Assembly: GCA_035063885.1 (NCBI GenBank)
Contig: JAPSFM010000001.1
Location: 1 to 64,000, forward strand
Length of the DNA stretch: 64,000 nt
Direction of reading: 5' to 3'
Source of the DNA: CAADGY01 sp900696665
GTDB lineage: Bacteria > Acidobacteriota > Terriglobia > Bryobacterales > Bryobacteraceae
Within the stretch, counting starts at the first letter, position 1. Each line of letters starts with the position of its first letter. Positions 52,128 through 61,866 of the stretch are shown here, piece by piece. Both the position numbers and the translations under genes were made by a program. The notes beneath the pieces are model-generated. The model saw only the letters and a list, made by a program, of their open reading frames with translations, was not told where the DNA came from and did not search any database.

Positions 52128-53504
52128 GTGTCATTAACCCGTCGTAGTTTTTTTCTGACCGGAGCGGCGCCGCTGATTGCGCAACAGCGGCCGGCGCCGC
52201 GCCCGAATGTTCTGCTGATTCTGGCCGACGATCTTGCCGCGTGGATGCTGGGTTGTTACGGAAACAAGGAGATCCGGACGCCGAACATAGACCTGCTGGC
52301 ACGCGCCGGTACGCGCTTTGCGAACAGCTTTGTCTGCACTCCAATTTGTTCGGCCAGCCGTGCCACGCTGTTCACCGGGCGAACGCCCATGCAGCACGGC
52401 ATTCATGATTTCCTCACGGCGAAGCCCATCGAGAGTCCTCCACAGGGCCAGGCCGCGCCTCCTCCATCTTTTTCGAAAGAGGTGATGATTTCAGACATCC
52501 TCTCAGCGCAGGGATACAACTGTGGCTACATCGGTAAGTGGCACATGGGCCAGGATCAGTCGCCGGGCCACGGCTTCGAGTATACCTATACGATGCTGGG
52601 GGGCTCGCGGAGCTACCGGGATCCGGCCATGAGCCTGAACGGGAAGATGATCGAGGAAAAGGGCTACCTCACGGAGTTGATGACAAACCGGGCAGTGGAG
52701 TTTCTCGATAGACAGAATCCGGACAAACCGTTTTTTCTGACGGTCGCCTACCTGAATCCGCACACGCCCTACACGGGGCATCCACAGAAGTATTACGACA
52801 TGTATGTCAACTCGGATTTCAAGCAGAGCGGATGGCTGCCCGCCGCGCCGAACGCGCTTCGCGAAAAGGAAATGCTCCAGGACACCGTGGGCAACATCCG
52901 CCGGGCCGCCGCCTCAGTGACCGCGCTCGACGACCAGATACCGGCGCTGCTGGCACGGTTGAAACAGCGCGGCTTGCAGGATAATACTCTGGTCGTTTTT
53001 ACCGGCGACAACGGCTACCTGTTGGGGCGGCACGGTTTGTGGAGCAAGGGGCTCGCCTCGGACCCCATCAACATGTATGAGGAAGTGATGCAGGTGCCCA
53101 TGATCTGGCACTGGCCTGGCCGGGTTCCCGTGGAAGCCGTCCGCCCGGAACTCGTCAGCTTCTATGATTTTCTTCCTTCGATCTGCGAAGTCACGGGAAC
53201 GGCGCCGCCTTCCGGGCGAAATCTCTGTGGCCGCAGTTATGCCTCCCTTGCACAAGGCAGGCCCCTGCCGCGCAGGCGACCCTGGAACGAGTTGGTCTTC
53301 GGGTATTTCCGCAACACCGCCATGGCGCGCGATCCCCGCTTTAAGCTCGTGATCCGCAACGAGGGGAAGGGCCCGAATGAGCTATACGCCCTCCGCATGG
53401 ACCCAGAGGAGGAGCGGAATGTCTATTCGAATCCCCAATACATTACCGTTCGGGACCGGTTGCGCGGCCAGTTGGATGCGTGGCTGAAGAAGTATTCGTC
53501 TTAA
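52128..53504 (+). CDS. Type I sulfatase with Tat-like signal
   Basis: A 458-residue arylsulfatase-family hydrolase. LTRRSFFLTGAAPLIA looks like a twin-arginine signal. The metal site starts at VLLILADDLAAWMLGCYG and the formylglycine motif CXAXR is CSASRATLFTGRTP, with Cys 74 to be oxidised. HGIHDFL and VVFTGDNGYLLGRHGLWSKG complete the family set. GTG at 52128 is chosen since AGGAG stands ten bases upstream. It probably removes sulfate from a carbohydrate or glycan. An anaerobic or FGE-type maturase is not seen in the window. Confidence 0.9.
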   Translation: MSLTRRSFFLTGAAPLIAQQRPAPRPNVLLILADDLAAWMLGCYGNKEIRTPNIDLLARAGTRFANSFVCTPICSASRATLFTGRTPMQHGIHDFLTAKPIESPPQGQAAPPPSFSKEVMISDILSAQGYNCGYIGKWHMGQDQSPGHGFEYTYTMLGGSRSYRDPAMSLNGKMIEEKGYLTELMTNRAVEFLDRQNPDKPFFLTVAYLNPHTPYTGHPQKYYDMYVNSDFKQSGWLPAAPNALREKEMLQDTVGNIRRAAASVTALDDQIPALLARLKQRGLQDNTLVVFTGDNGYLLGRHGLWSKGLASDPINMYEEVMQVPMIWHWPGRVPVEAVRPELVSFYDFLPSICEVTGTAPPSGRNLCGRSYASLAQGRPLPRRRPWNELVFGYFRNTAMARDPRFKLVIRNEGKGPNELYALRMDPEEERNVYSNPQYITVRDRLRGQLDAWLKKYSS

Positions 53505-53519
53505 GTTAGCGTTCTTGCT

Positions 53520-53807
53520 ATGTCCATTTACGAAGACCGGCGCGACGATCTGGACCAGTACGAGTTCATGATGGGAACCGCCCGGGGGCGGCTTGCCGTC
53601 ACCCTGGATGTGCTCACCGACGCGCTGGTGCTGGTTGGCCAGCACGGCGTGTATTGCACAAGCACGCGCAACCCGGCTAAACCCGCCATGGACGTTCAAC
53701 TCATCGACCGTCTGCTAAACGACGCGAAACAACTTGTCGCCGACGTGATGAGCGAACTGGCGGCAAGCAGGCTGAAGACCCAAAAGCCCGATAATCCGCT
53801 TGCTTAG
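53520..53807 (+). CDS. Hypothetical 95-residue protein
   Basis: A short mostly helical protein of no known family, with no signal peptide or membrane span. The N-terminal YEDRRDDLDQYEFMMGTARG and IDRLLNDAKQLVADVMSELA are amphipathic. No strong ribosome site precedes the ATG, which lies 15 bp after the sulfatase stop. Its TAG and the carB TAA overlap in opposite directions at CTTAG (53803-53807). Confidence 0.55.
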   Translation: MSIYEDRRDDLDQYEFMMGTARGRLAVTLDVLTDALVLVGQHGVYCTSTRNPAKPAMDVQLIDRLLNDAKQLVADVMSELAASRLKTQKPDNPLA

Positions 53808-56800
53808 GAATGGCTTACCGATGCCTGTTCCATGCCACGCGAATGCAGTTCCTGCAGATTCCATACGCGGATCGGATCGCGGCGGCGCGACTCCAGGGCC
53901 TCCGCTGCCGCGCGCGCTCCGCTGATGGTCGTGATGCACGGTATGCGGTAAGCGACCGCGGTGCGCCGGATCGCCTTTTCATCCGTGAACGAGTGGGCGC
54001 CCGTCGCCGTATAAATCACCAGCTGAATGGAGCCTGCCTTCATCAGATCGACGGCATTCGGACGCCCTTCGTTCACCTTCAGAATCGTTTTGCAGTCTAC
54101 GCCCTGAGCACGCAGCGCCGCCGCCGTGCCACGGGTTGCCACCACGTGTAGGCCCGCTTCGCGAAACTGCTTGGCGATTCGGGCAGCTTCTGCCTTGTGG
54201 CGGTCATTCACGCTGATAAAAACAGCGCCTTGATCCGGCAGGGGCGTGCCGGCGCTCAACTGCGCCTTCGCGAAAGCCTCGCCGAAGTTTTCGCCTACTC
54301 CCATGACCTCACCGGTGGACCGCATCTCCGGTCCGAGAACAGGATCGGCGCCGGGAAACTTGTTGAATGGGAACACCGGCGACTTCACGAAATACTGGCT
54401 CACCCTCAGGAGGCCCGAAGTCACACCTCCAGTAAGGGCCGTCAAATCACGCAGCTTCTTACCTAACATCAGGCCAACGGCAACCTTCGGCAGCGGCACG
54501 CCAGTGGCCTTGCTCACGTACGGCACGGTACGCGAGGCACGGGGATTTACTTCCAGAACGTACACGGTGCCGTTCTTGATCGCATATTGCACGTTCATCA
54601 AACCGATCACATTCAGCGCCTTGGCAAGCCGCGTTGTGTAGTCGATGATGGTATCGAGCTGAGTCCTACCAATTGAGGTGGCGGGAAGCACGCACGAACT
54701 GTCGCCCGAATGCACGCCTGCCTCCTCGATATGTTCCATGATGCCCGCAATCAGGACGTCTTCGGAATCGGAAATAGCATCGACATCCACTTCTGTCGCG
54801 TCTTCCAGGAACCGGTCGATCAGCACCGGGCGCTCATGGGAAAACACCACCGCTTCCCGCATATAGCGGCGGACGGTATCCTCGTCGTAAGTGACCACCA
54901 TGGCGCGCCCGCCTAAGACGTAGCTGGGACGCACCAGCACCGGAAAGCCGATGCGCCGCGCGATGCCGCATGCCTCCTCGACAGTCGTCGCCGTGCCGTT
55001 TTCAGGTGAGGGGATCGCCAGTTCCTCCAGCAGCTTTCCGAACAACTTGCGATCTTCGGCCAGGTCGATATTTTCGGGCTGTGTGCCAATGATCGGGAGG
55101 CCTGCCGCCTTTAAAGGCAGCGCAAGGTTCAGCGGCGTCTGCCCGCCGAACTGCACAATGATGCCATCCGGCTTTTCGGTGTCATAAACGTTCAGAACCT
55201 CTTCGAGCGTCAGAGGTTCGAAGTACAGCCGGTCGCTGGTGTCGTAGTCCGTCGATACTGTCTCCGGATTGCAGTTGACCATGATCGACTCGATTCCGAA
55301 CTCCTGCAGCGCAAACGAAGCGTGGCAGCAGCAGTAATCGAATTCCAGACCCTGGCCGATCCGGTTCGGACCCGATCCGAGAATCATGATCTTTTTGCGA
55401 TCGGACGGATCCGCCTCGCATTCCGATTCGTAGCTCGAGTACAGGTACGGAGTGAAACTTTCGAACTCGGCGGCGCACGTGTCCACGCGATTGAACACCG
55501 CCCGTATGCCGAGCTCTTTGCGGCGCTCGCGAACCGCCATGCGATCGGCGTTCCAGACTCGCCCCAGTGTCGCGTCGGAGAGGCCGTCGCGCTTGGCTTT
55601 CAACAGCGTATCGCGTGAAACGGTCTGCAATTTTTCCTGCGCCAGTTCCTCGCGGAGCTCGACGATCTCTTTCACCTGGCGTAAAAACCAGGGATCGATC
55701 GCCGTCATCTCGTACACCTGCTCGACCGTATAGCCGCGCTCGAAGGCGAACATGATGTAGTTCAGCCGGTCCGGATTGGGCGTGATCAGCCGGGGTGGGA
55801 TCAGGGCTGGATCGTATTCCACCGACGCCGTCGGCTTGCCCGTCTCCAGGCTGCGAATGCCTTTCCCGAGCGCCTGCTTGAAGGTGCGGCCGATGGCCAT
55901 TACCTCTCCGACAGATTTCATCTGCGTTCCCAGCACCGGTTCCGTGTTGGGGAACTTCTCGAATTGCCAGCGCGGAATTTTCACCACCACGTAGTCGAGC
56001 GTTGGTTCGAAGCAGGCCGGCGTCTTCAGCGTAATATCGTTGCGTATCTCATCCAGCCGGTACCCCACAGCCAGTTTCGCCGCGATCTTCGCGATGGGGA
56101 ACCCGGTTGCTTTCGACGCCAGCGCGGAGCTCCGCGAAACGCGGGGGTTCATTTCCACGATCACCATGCGGCCCGTTTTCGGATCGATGGCGAACTGCAC
56201 GTTCGAGCCGCCGGTATCCACACCGATCTCCCGCAGGCATGCGATGGAGGCGTCTCTCATCATCTGGTACTCGCGGTCCGTCAGCGTCTGTGCGGGAGCG
56301 ACCGTGATGGAATCGCCGGTGTGAACTCCCATCGCGTCGAAGTTTTCGATTGAGCAGATGATGATGACGTTGTCCGCGAGGTCGCGCATTACCTCCAGCT
56401 CGAATTCCTTCCAGCCGAGGACGCTCTCCTCGATCAGCACTTCGTGCACGGGGGACAGGTCGAGCCCCCGCGACAGGATCTCCTCGAACTCTTCGCCGTT
56501 GTAAGCGATACCGCCTCCGCTGCCTCCGAGTGTGAAACTCGGCCGCAGAATCAGCGGGAACCCGGTGCGTTCGGCAAAATCCAAGCCGTCGGAGAGCTTG
56601 TTGACCAGTTGCGACTGTGGCGTCTCGAGGCCGATCTTGCGCATCGCATCTTTGAACAGCAGCCGGTCTTCGGCCTTCTTGATGGCGTCGATCTTCGCGC
56701 CGATCAGCTCGACGCCGTATTTTTCCAGGATGCCTGCTTCGGCCAGCGCCACCGATAGGTTCAGTCCCGTCTGCCCGCCCACCGTGGACAGAATCGCATC

Positions 56801-57049
56801 GGGTTCTTCGCGGCGGATCACTTCTTCCACGAACTCCGTTGTCAACGGCTCCACATAAGTTCTGTTCGCAAGGTCGGGGTCCGTCATAATCGTGGCCGGG
56901 TTGGAATTCACCAGAACCACTTCGTATCCATCCGCCTGGAGTGCGCGGCAAGCCTGTGTACCGGAATAATCGAACTCGCAGGCCTGGCCGATAATGATGG
57001 GACCCGAGCCGATAATCAGAATCCGGTGGAGGTCGTTACGTCTGGGCAT
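53804..57049 (-). CDS. carB: Carbamoyl-phosphate synthase large subunit
   Basis: A 1081-residue CarB that makes carbamoyl phosphate from bicarbonate, ammonia and two ATP, feeding arginine and pyrimidine synthesis. The two ATP-grasp halves are seen (ILIIGSGPIIIGQACEFDYS and IMILGSGPNRIGQGLEFDYC), with the central oligomerisation region and the C-terminal MGS allosteric domain (LHVVATRGTAAALRAQG). Length is normal. It is 5 bp downstream of carA. Confidence 0.97.
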   Translation of the reverse strand: MPRRNDLHRILIIGSGPIIIGQACEFDYSGTQACRALQADGYEVVLVNSNPATIMTDPDLANRTYVEPLTTEFVEEVIRREEPDAILSTVGGQTGLNLSVALAEAGILEKYGVELIGAKIDAIKKAEDRLLFKDAMRKIGLETPQSQLVNKLSDGLDFAERTGFPLILRPSFTLGGSGGGIAYNGEEFEEILSRGLDLSPVHEVLIEESVLGWKEFELEVMRDLADNVIIICSIENFDAMGVHTGDSITVAPAQTLTDREYQMMRDASIACLREIGVDTGGSNVQFAIDPKTGRMVIVEMNPRVSRSSALASKATGFPIAKIAAKLAVGYRLDEIRNDITLKTPACFEPTLDYVVVKIPRWQFEKFPNTEPVLGTQMKSVGEVMAIGRTFKQALGKGIRSLETGKPTASVEYDPALIPPRLITPNPDRLNYIMFAFERGYTVEQVYEMTAIDPWFLRQVKEIVELREELAQEKLQTVSRDTLLKAKRDGLSDATLGRVWNADRMAVRERRKELGIRAVFNRVDTCAAEFESFTPYLYSSYESECEADPSDRKKIMILGSGPNRIGQGLEFDYCCCHASFALQEFGIESIMVNCNPETVSTDYDTSDRLYFEPLTLEEVLNVYDTEKPDGIIVQFGGQTPLNLALPLKAAGLPIIGTQPENIDLAEDRKLFGKLLEELAIPSPENGTATTVEEACGIARRIGFPVLVRPSYVLGGRAMVVTYDEDTVRRYMREAVVFSHERPVLIDRFLEDATEVDVDAISDSEDVLIAGIMEHIEEAGVHSGDSSCVLPATSIGRTQLDTIIDYTTRLAKALNVIGLMNVQYAIKNGTVYVLEVNPRASRTVPYVSKATGVPLPKVAVGLMLGKKLRDLTALTGGVTSGLLRVSQYFVKSPVFPFNKFPGADPVLGPEMRSTGEVMGVGENFGEAFAKAQLSAGTPLPDQGAVFISVNDRHKAEAARIAKQFREAGLHVVATRGTAAALRAQGVDCKTILKVNEGRPNAVDLMKAGSIQLVIYTATGAHSFTDEKAIRRTAVAYRIPCITTISGARAAAEALESRRRDPIRVWNLQELHSRGMEQASVSHS

Positions 57050-57054
57050 GTTCG

Positions 57055-58191
57055 TTATTTAGCTTTCCGGAACTCGCTCATGAGTTTCACGAAATCATCG
57101 AACAGATATAGCGAATCGCGCGGTCCCGGCGCTGCTTCCGGGTGGTACTGCACGCAGAAAACCGGTTCCCTCCGGTGGCGGAACCCCTCGAGAGTCTGGT
57201 CGTTCAGGTTGATGTGTGTCAGTTCCACGTCGTCAGGATTCAAGGAATCGGGGTCTACCGCGAAACCGTGGTTGTGGGATGTGATCTCTACACGATTCGT
57301 CAACTTGTTCAGCACGGGATGGTTCGCCCCGCGGTGGCCGAACTTCAGCTTGTACGTTTTGCCCCCTAGCGCGCGCGCCAGCACCTGCTGCCCCAGGCAA
57401 ATCCCAAATATGGGCTTCCGCCCGATGATCTTCCGCACTTGCTCCGACTGAAACGCGAGCGCTTCGGGATCGCCTGGCCCGTTGGAAAGAAACACACCAT
57501 CCGGGTTGAGCGCCAGGACATCCTCCGCCGGAGTGCCCGCGGGCACTACCGTCACCCGGCACCCTGTGTGGTGAAGGCACCTCAAGATATTCCACTTGAT
57601 GCCGAAGTCATACGCTACCACATGAAAGCGCGCGTCCGACGCCTGCGGGACCAGATCCGAAGGCGAGCAGGCTTTAATACCCTCGTCCCACTCGTAAGAC
57701 GTCTTCGTCGACACCCGGGTAGCCAAGTCGAGTCCGGTTATCGATGGCGCGCTACGCGCCTTCTCCACCAGTTCCCGCGCATCGCCGCCGGTCGCGGATA
57801 GTACACCGCGCATTACGCCGCGAGTCCGCAGATGCCGCACCAGTTTGCGGGTATCGATTTCGGCGATGATCGGAATATCATACTTCTTGAGGAAATAGTT
57901 CGCTTCTTCCTCTGACCGCCAGTTGCTGGCCAGAGGAGAGAATTCCCGAACTGCGAGCCCTTCGAGGAAAGCCCGCGATGCCTCGCAATCCTCGTCGTTG
58001 ACGCCGTAATTGCCAATCTGCGGATTCGTGAGAACCACGATCTGGCCCGCATAAGAAGGATCGGTGAAGATCTCCTGATATCCCGTGATGGCGGTGTTAA
58101 AAACGACTTCACCGCGCTTTTCTACGGGCGCACCAAAGCTCCTGCCCTCGAAGACCATGCCGTCTTCCAGGGCGAGCGTAGCTGTGTCCAA
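57055..58191 (-). CDS. carA: Carbamoyl-phosphate synthase small (glutaminase) subunit
   Basis: A 378-residue CarA that supplies ammonia to CarB by cutting glutamine. The class I glutamine amidotransferase nucleophile is in PIFGICLGQQVLARALGG, and the His-Glu pair in CVQYHPEAAPGP. The N-terminal ALEDGMVFEGRSFGA and EIDTRKLVRHLRTRG are family-typical. It starts at TTG 58191 with GGAGG about ten bases before. It is divergent from the sialidase-like gene. Confidence 0.96.
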   Translation of the reverse strand: MDTATLALEDGMVFEGRSFGAPVEKRGEVVFNTAITGYQEIFTDPSYAGQIVVLTNPQIGNYGVNDEDCEASRAFLEGLAVREFSPLASNWRSEEEANYFLKKYDIPIIAEIDTRKLVRHLRTRGVMRGVLSATGGDARELVEKARSAPSITGLDLATRVSTKTSYEWDEGIKACSPSDLVPQASDARFHVVAYDFGIKWNILRCLHHTGCRVTVVPAGTPAEDVLALNPDGVFLSNGPGDPEALAFQSEQVRKIIGRKPIFGICLGQQVLARALGGKTYKLKFGHRGANHPVLNKLTNRVEITSHNHGFAVDPDSLNPDDVELTHINLNDQTLEGFRHRREPVFCVQYHPEAAPGPRDSLYLFDDFVKLMSEFRKAK

Positions 58192-58267
58192 TCCGCTGGT
58201 CCTCCAGGAAGGTATAACTTTTATTGGAACATGCCTCAGCCCGCTCCATCAAGCGCCGTCCCGCGGT

Positions 58268-58297
58268 TTGACAGATCCGTCTCCGCGCTGGTACGCC
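58268..58297 (+). promoter_or_regulatory. Candidate promoter for the sialidase-like gene
   Basis: A perfect TTGACA (58268-58273) is followed after 18 bp by TACGCC, a weak -10. The start codon is seven bases after that hexamer, so transcription would begin almost at the ATG. Alternatively the real promoter is elsewhere in the 112-bp gap. Confidence 0.3.
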
Positions 58298-58303
58298 TCT
58301 AGT

Positions 58304-59401
58304 ATGATTGAACGCGGAATCCGGCGGCGGACATCGGTCCTCGCCCTTCTGGCTTTTTCCGGCGCTGGCGCGGGCTATTCCGGACAGGCAATCATCGATT
58401 CGATGCTCGCCCCGGCGGCAAAGGAGAACCGCCGGAATACGGAGGGCGATATTGTCGTGCGGAAGGATGGCACGTTCCTGGCGGCGTGGTCCGACTTTTA
58501 CGGCGGCAGCCGCGACGATTCAGCCGCACGCATCTCCGCCGCCACGTCGTCCGACGGCGGAAAGACGTGGTCTCAACGATTCACTCTTCAGCCGAATATC
58601 GGCAAGCAGAACGTGATGTCGGCCAGCTTTCTGCGCTTGCGGTCGGGAGATATCCTGTTTTTTTTCGCCGTCAAGAATTCGCCCGAAGACCTGTATATGA
58701 TGGTCCGGCGTTCGTCCGATGACGGAAAGACGTGGAGCGAACCGGCCCGGGTTGTTCGCGAACGCGGCTACTACGGAATGAACAACGACCGGGCAGTGCA
58801 GCTGGCGTCCGGGCGCATTATCTGTCCCGTCTATTTCACGGAAAAAGTGTGGACAAAAACGGAAGGGTTCCGCACGGTTTCCTACTACTCGGACGACGAT
58901 GGGCGGACGTGGAAACGCGGGCGCACCGTTCTGGAATGTCCGCAGCGCGGCGCCATGGAACCCGGGCTCCTCGAATTACGGGATGGACGGCTGCTGCAGA
59001 TCATTCGCACGCAGATGGGCATGATCTGGCACGCGTTGTCGAACGATGGAGGCGATACGTGGACTTCACCGGAGCCATGGACGATGGCGGCGCCGGAAGC
59101 GCCCAGCACATTGGTCCGCCTGCCCAAGACAGGCGAACTGCTGCTGATCTATAATCCGACGGTGAAACTCGGGACGGGCCACTCCGGGCCCCGAACGCCA
59201 TTGGCGGCTGCAATTTCGAAAGATGAGGGCCGCACCTGGTCGCTGCCGAAAGCGATCGAGGAAGATCCGGCCGCCACCTACGCCTACACCAGCGTGACGT
59301 TTCACCAGGAGCGCGCGCTGCTGACGTATTACTACGCAAAAGACGGCCTGCTCTCGCTGAAGTTCAAGAGCATTCCCGTCGATTGGTTCCGCGCAGATTG
59401 A
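58304..59401 (+). CDS. Exported sialidase-like BNR/Asp-box protein
   Basis: A 365-residue six-bladed propeller protein with an N-terminal signal (RTSVLALLAFSGAGAGYSG). Five Asp-boxes are seen: SSDGGKTW, SSDDGKTW, YSDDDGRTW, SNDGGDTW and SKDEGRTW. The RRNTEGDIVVRKDGTFLAAW opening is usual in GH33-like sialidases and their relatives. The family sugar-contact residues cannot be ranked by eye, so sialidase activity is only likely. The ATG at 58304 is preferred to the open frame from 58085, which runs antisense over carA. Confidence 0.82.
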   Translation: MIERGIRRRTSVLALLAFSGAGAGYSGQAIIDSMLAPAAKENRRNTEGDIVVRKDGTFLAAWSDFYGGSRDDSAARISAATSSDGGKTWSQRFTLQPNIGKQNVMSASFLRLRSGDILFFFAVKNSPEDLYMMVRRSSDDGKTWSEPARVVRERGYYGMNNDRAVQLASGRIICPVYFTEKVWTKTEGFRTVSYYSDDDGRTWKRGRTVLECPQRGAMEPGLLELRDGRLLQIIRTQMGMIWHALSNDGGDTWTSPEPWTMAAPEAPSTLVRLPKTGELLLIYNPTVKLGTGHSGPRTPLAAAISKDEGRTWSLPKAIEEDPAATYAYTSVTFHQERALLTYYYAKDGLLSLKFKSIPVDWFRAD

Positions 59402-60321
59402 AGGGTGGGTCTCAGATAGTCGGCTCCTTGCGTAGAAACCTGGCAATCCCGCTTATTGGGGGCGCTATCCTTCGCTAGTTGTGCTATAAGAGCACGCATG
59501 GATGAACAGTCAGATGTAGGATCTTCCAATAAAGTTCGATTAGGGAGCTTAACGCAGCTTCTTGTATCTGGCGCCCAGTGGAGGATGTGATGACTTCCCA
59601 GCATGCGAGCAAAAAGGAATCCAGGCGACCTTCCCTCTCCAAAAAGACGAGGACTTTTTCAATGTGATCAGCCCAGTGGGAAGAACCGCCTGGCGAGGGT
59701 GAAAAGAAGGGTGAGTTCCTGGTAGGCTTTGATGGCTCTCCAGAGATTTTTGTTGAAGTCAAGCAACCCGGCTGGCACAGCGAACTCTATCCCCGCCGCC
59801 AATCAGACAACCGCAATCTCCCCCTAGAGGAGCGGCAACGGATCGAGCCGCGGAAGCAACGGGAAAAATGTGTCGACGGAGAAGGCGGCTTTTGCGAGCC
59901 CCATAAACGTGCGATGGAAGTAGTTCGGCGGAATGTGCCACCAAAGCTCAAGCAAGACTTCCCCAGCCTCGCAGTCGTTGTTGACGATTTTCAGCTACCG
60001 GTGCTCGAGATACCCTACTTGAGCGAGTTCGTGCAACAAGAGTTCTTGAAACCCGATTACGATCGTGGCGACCCTGCAGACGTGCAGACTTACGATCGCC
60101 TCGGTGGCGTGCTCTTCCTTCATTTGGAGTCAGATTCAGAGAAGATCGTCTATCACACGCATCTTGTGTGCAATCTTCATTGTCTGCCAGAATGCCATTT
60201 GCCCCCACCCGCTGTGTACTGTTTGTCACGCAAATGGGCATGACCTGCATGCCCTATCGAGCGACGGAGGCCATACGAGCATCCCCGTGAATTGATTCCG
60301 GGAAGACTGAAAGTCGGAACG
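59402..60321. other. 920-bp region without an intact gene
   Basis: Between the sialidase-like and decarboxylase genes there is no complete gene. It holds a decayed reading frame (59498-60243) and a small stem-loop GTGCT-N5-AGCAC (59481-59495) just before it. The stretch 60244-60321 shows nothing. No transposase, tRNA or repeat boundary is visible. Confidence 0.6.
59498..60243 (+). pseudogene. Frameshifted remnant of an unrecognised protein gene
   Basis: The last 190 or so codons are open and protein-like, from GEFLVGFDGSPEIFVEVKQP through HKRAMEVVRRNVPPKLKQD and LAVVVDDFQLPVLEIPYLSE to YDRLGGVLFLHLESDSEKIV and a Cys/Pro-rich end. The first ATG of that frame, at 59914, is well inside. Upstream, coding-like text continues in another phase (IQATFPLQKDEDFFNVISPV), ending at a TGA near 59692, so at least one frameshift separates the two. 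A small ORF of 30 codons lies at 59498-59590 in a third phase. I do not recognise the family. Decay or an unusual frameshift are the two options. Confidence 0.5.
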
Positions 60322-61830
60322 CTATAACCCGGCCCGCAACTCCGCATCGGCTTGCCTGCCCAGTGCCAGGACAATTTGGGGAATCTGTTCTACGTCGGTC
60401 AGGGTGGTTCGGAAATTCACTATGCAGGACCGCAACGCAAACCGCCCCTTGATGACCGCGTTGGACAGAAACGCCTCTCCGCCGGCCTGCAGGCGATCCA
60501 ACAACACCTGATTCAGGCGGTTCAAGTATTCGGTATTTTCAGGATCGTCCCGGCTCATGCCCAAGGGAACGTAGCGGAAGGTAGTGATGCTGAGACTCTG
60601 TGTGAAGGCTTCCAGTTCCGGGTGATTCCGGATTTCACGGAATAACGTACGGGCCAGCGCGATATCGTCACCGATCATCTGAATCAACCCTTCACGCCCT
60701 GCCGTCATCAGGCCCAGCCAGACTTTCAGTGCGCGAAATCCGCGTGAGTTCTGCGGACCATACGAATAGTAGTTGAGAGGCTTTTCGTCCTCATTCGCAT
60801 CGAAGCGATAATACGGGGGCGAATAATCGAAGGTATCGAACAGGCGCCGCCGGTCGCGTACGAGAGCGCACCCGGCTTCCAGAGGCGCATACAGCCACTT
60901 GTGCGGATCCACAGCCAGGGAATCCGCCTGGCTCAATGCTTTCAAATGCGCACTGGCGCCGGGCAGCGCCGCCGCCGGCGCACCATATGCCCCGTCGACG
61001 TGGAACCACAGATCGTACCGCCGCGCGATTTCCGCCAACTCCTCGAGTGGGTCTACCGCACCCGTACTGACGGTGCCCGCCGAGCCGGAAAGAAAAAACG
61101 GTATGAGTCCCGCAGCCCTGTCATTCTCGATGGTGCTAACGAGGTCATCGGTCCGCATCCGGAACTTGCCGTCGACCGGAATCCATCGAATGCTATTGGT
61201 CCCCAGTCCGAACAGGTCAGCGGCTTTGTGAATCCACGTATGGGTCTCCGTGGAAACGTAGGCCACGAGTTTTCCGGGTTCGACGCCCTCGGCGCGAATA
61301 TTCCGAGCCGATTTGGCGCGGCGGGCTGCCAGGAATCCAATGAAATTGGCCATATTGCCGCCGCTTACCAGGAGACCGCCGCAATCCGCCGGATATCCCA
61401 GAAATTCGGCGATCCAGCGTATTGTTTGCGATTCTATTTCGGTCGCCATCGGCGAAAGAATCCAGGCGCCGGCGTTCGGATTAACCGCCGCCGCCATGAG
61501 GTCGCCCAGTATGCCCACAGGCGCCGCCGGAGACGTTACATATCCCGAAAAGCGAGGATGCCCATTTAGCAGCGAGTGGGCAGAGAGCAGTTCCCAGGCC
61601 CTTGCCAGCGCATCTTCAGCGGCAAATCCTTCCGGCGGCAACGGCGCGTCGCCAAGCGCATTCCGCACACTGGTGGGACTTTCGCCCGGTGTTACGGGGC
61701 GGCTCCGGATCTCTGCCAGCAGGTCTACAACTTTATCGACAAACGTGTAACCCAGACGCCGGAATTCCTCCGGGCTCATATCGAGCGGCGCCGCCCGCTT
61801 TCTCAAATCCCTATTTTCGTCCGGATACAC
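60322..61830 (-). CDS. PLP-dependent aromatic-amino-acid-type decarboxylase
   Basis: A 502-residue group II decarboxylase of the aromatic-L-amino-acid/glutamate family. The PLP Lys 311 is in SLAVDPHKWLYAP, the ring-stacking His near 197 in VSTETHTWIHKAADL, and the Asp 279 in LWFHVDGAYGAPAA. The N-terminal SPEEFRRLGYTFVDKVVDLL is the family opening. Substrate (aromatic amino acid, glutamate or other) cannot be told by eye. It is 36 bp downstream of the DUF72 gene on the same strand. Confidence 0.88.
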   Translation of the reverse strand: MYPDENRDLRKRAAPLDMSPEEFRRLGYTFVDKVVDLLAEIRSRPVTPGESPTSVRNALGDAPLPPEGFAAEDALARAWELLSAHSLLNGHPRFSGYVTSPAAPVGILGDLMAAAVNPNAGAWILSPMATEIESQTIRWIAEFLGYPADCGGLLVSGGNMANFIGFLAARRAKSARNIRAEGVEPGKLVAYVSTETHTWIHKAADLFGLGTNSIRWIPVDGKFRMRTDDLVSTIENDRAAGLIPFFLSGSAGTVSTGAVDPLEELAEIARRYDLWFHVDGAYGAPAAALPGASAHLKALSQADSLAVDPHKWLYAPLEAGCALVRDRRRLFDTFDYSPPYYRFDANEDEKPLNYYSYGPQNSRGFRALKVWLGLMTAGREGLIQMIGDDIALARTLFREIRNHPELEAFTQSLSITTFRYVPLGMSRDDPENTEYLNRLNQVLLDRLQAGGEAFLSNAVIKGRFALRSCIVNFRTTLTDVEQIPQIVLALGRQADAELRAGL

Positions 61831-61866
61831 TGTTGCTCCTACCGGAGAGTATATCCGCCCGCTTTC

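Noticed and set aside
59484..59762. 92-codon minus-strand frame
   Set aside because: It is antisense to the protein-like remnant on the plus strand and has no ribosome site or motif.
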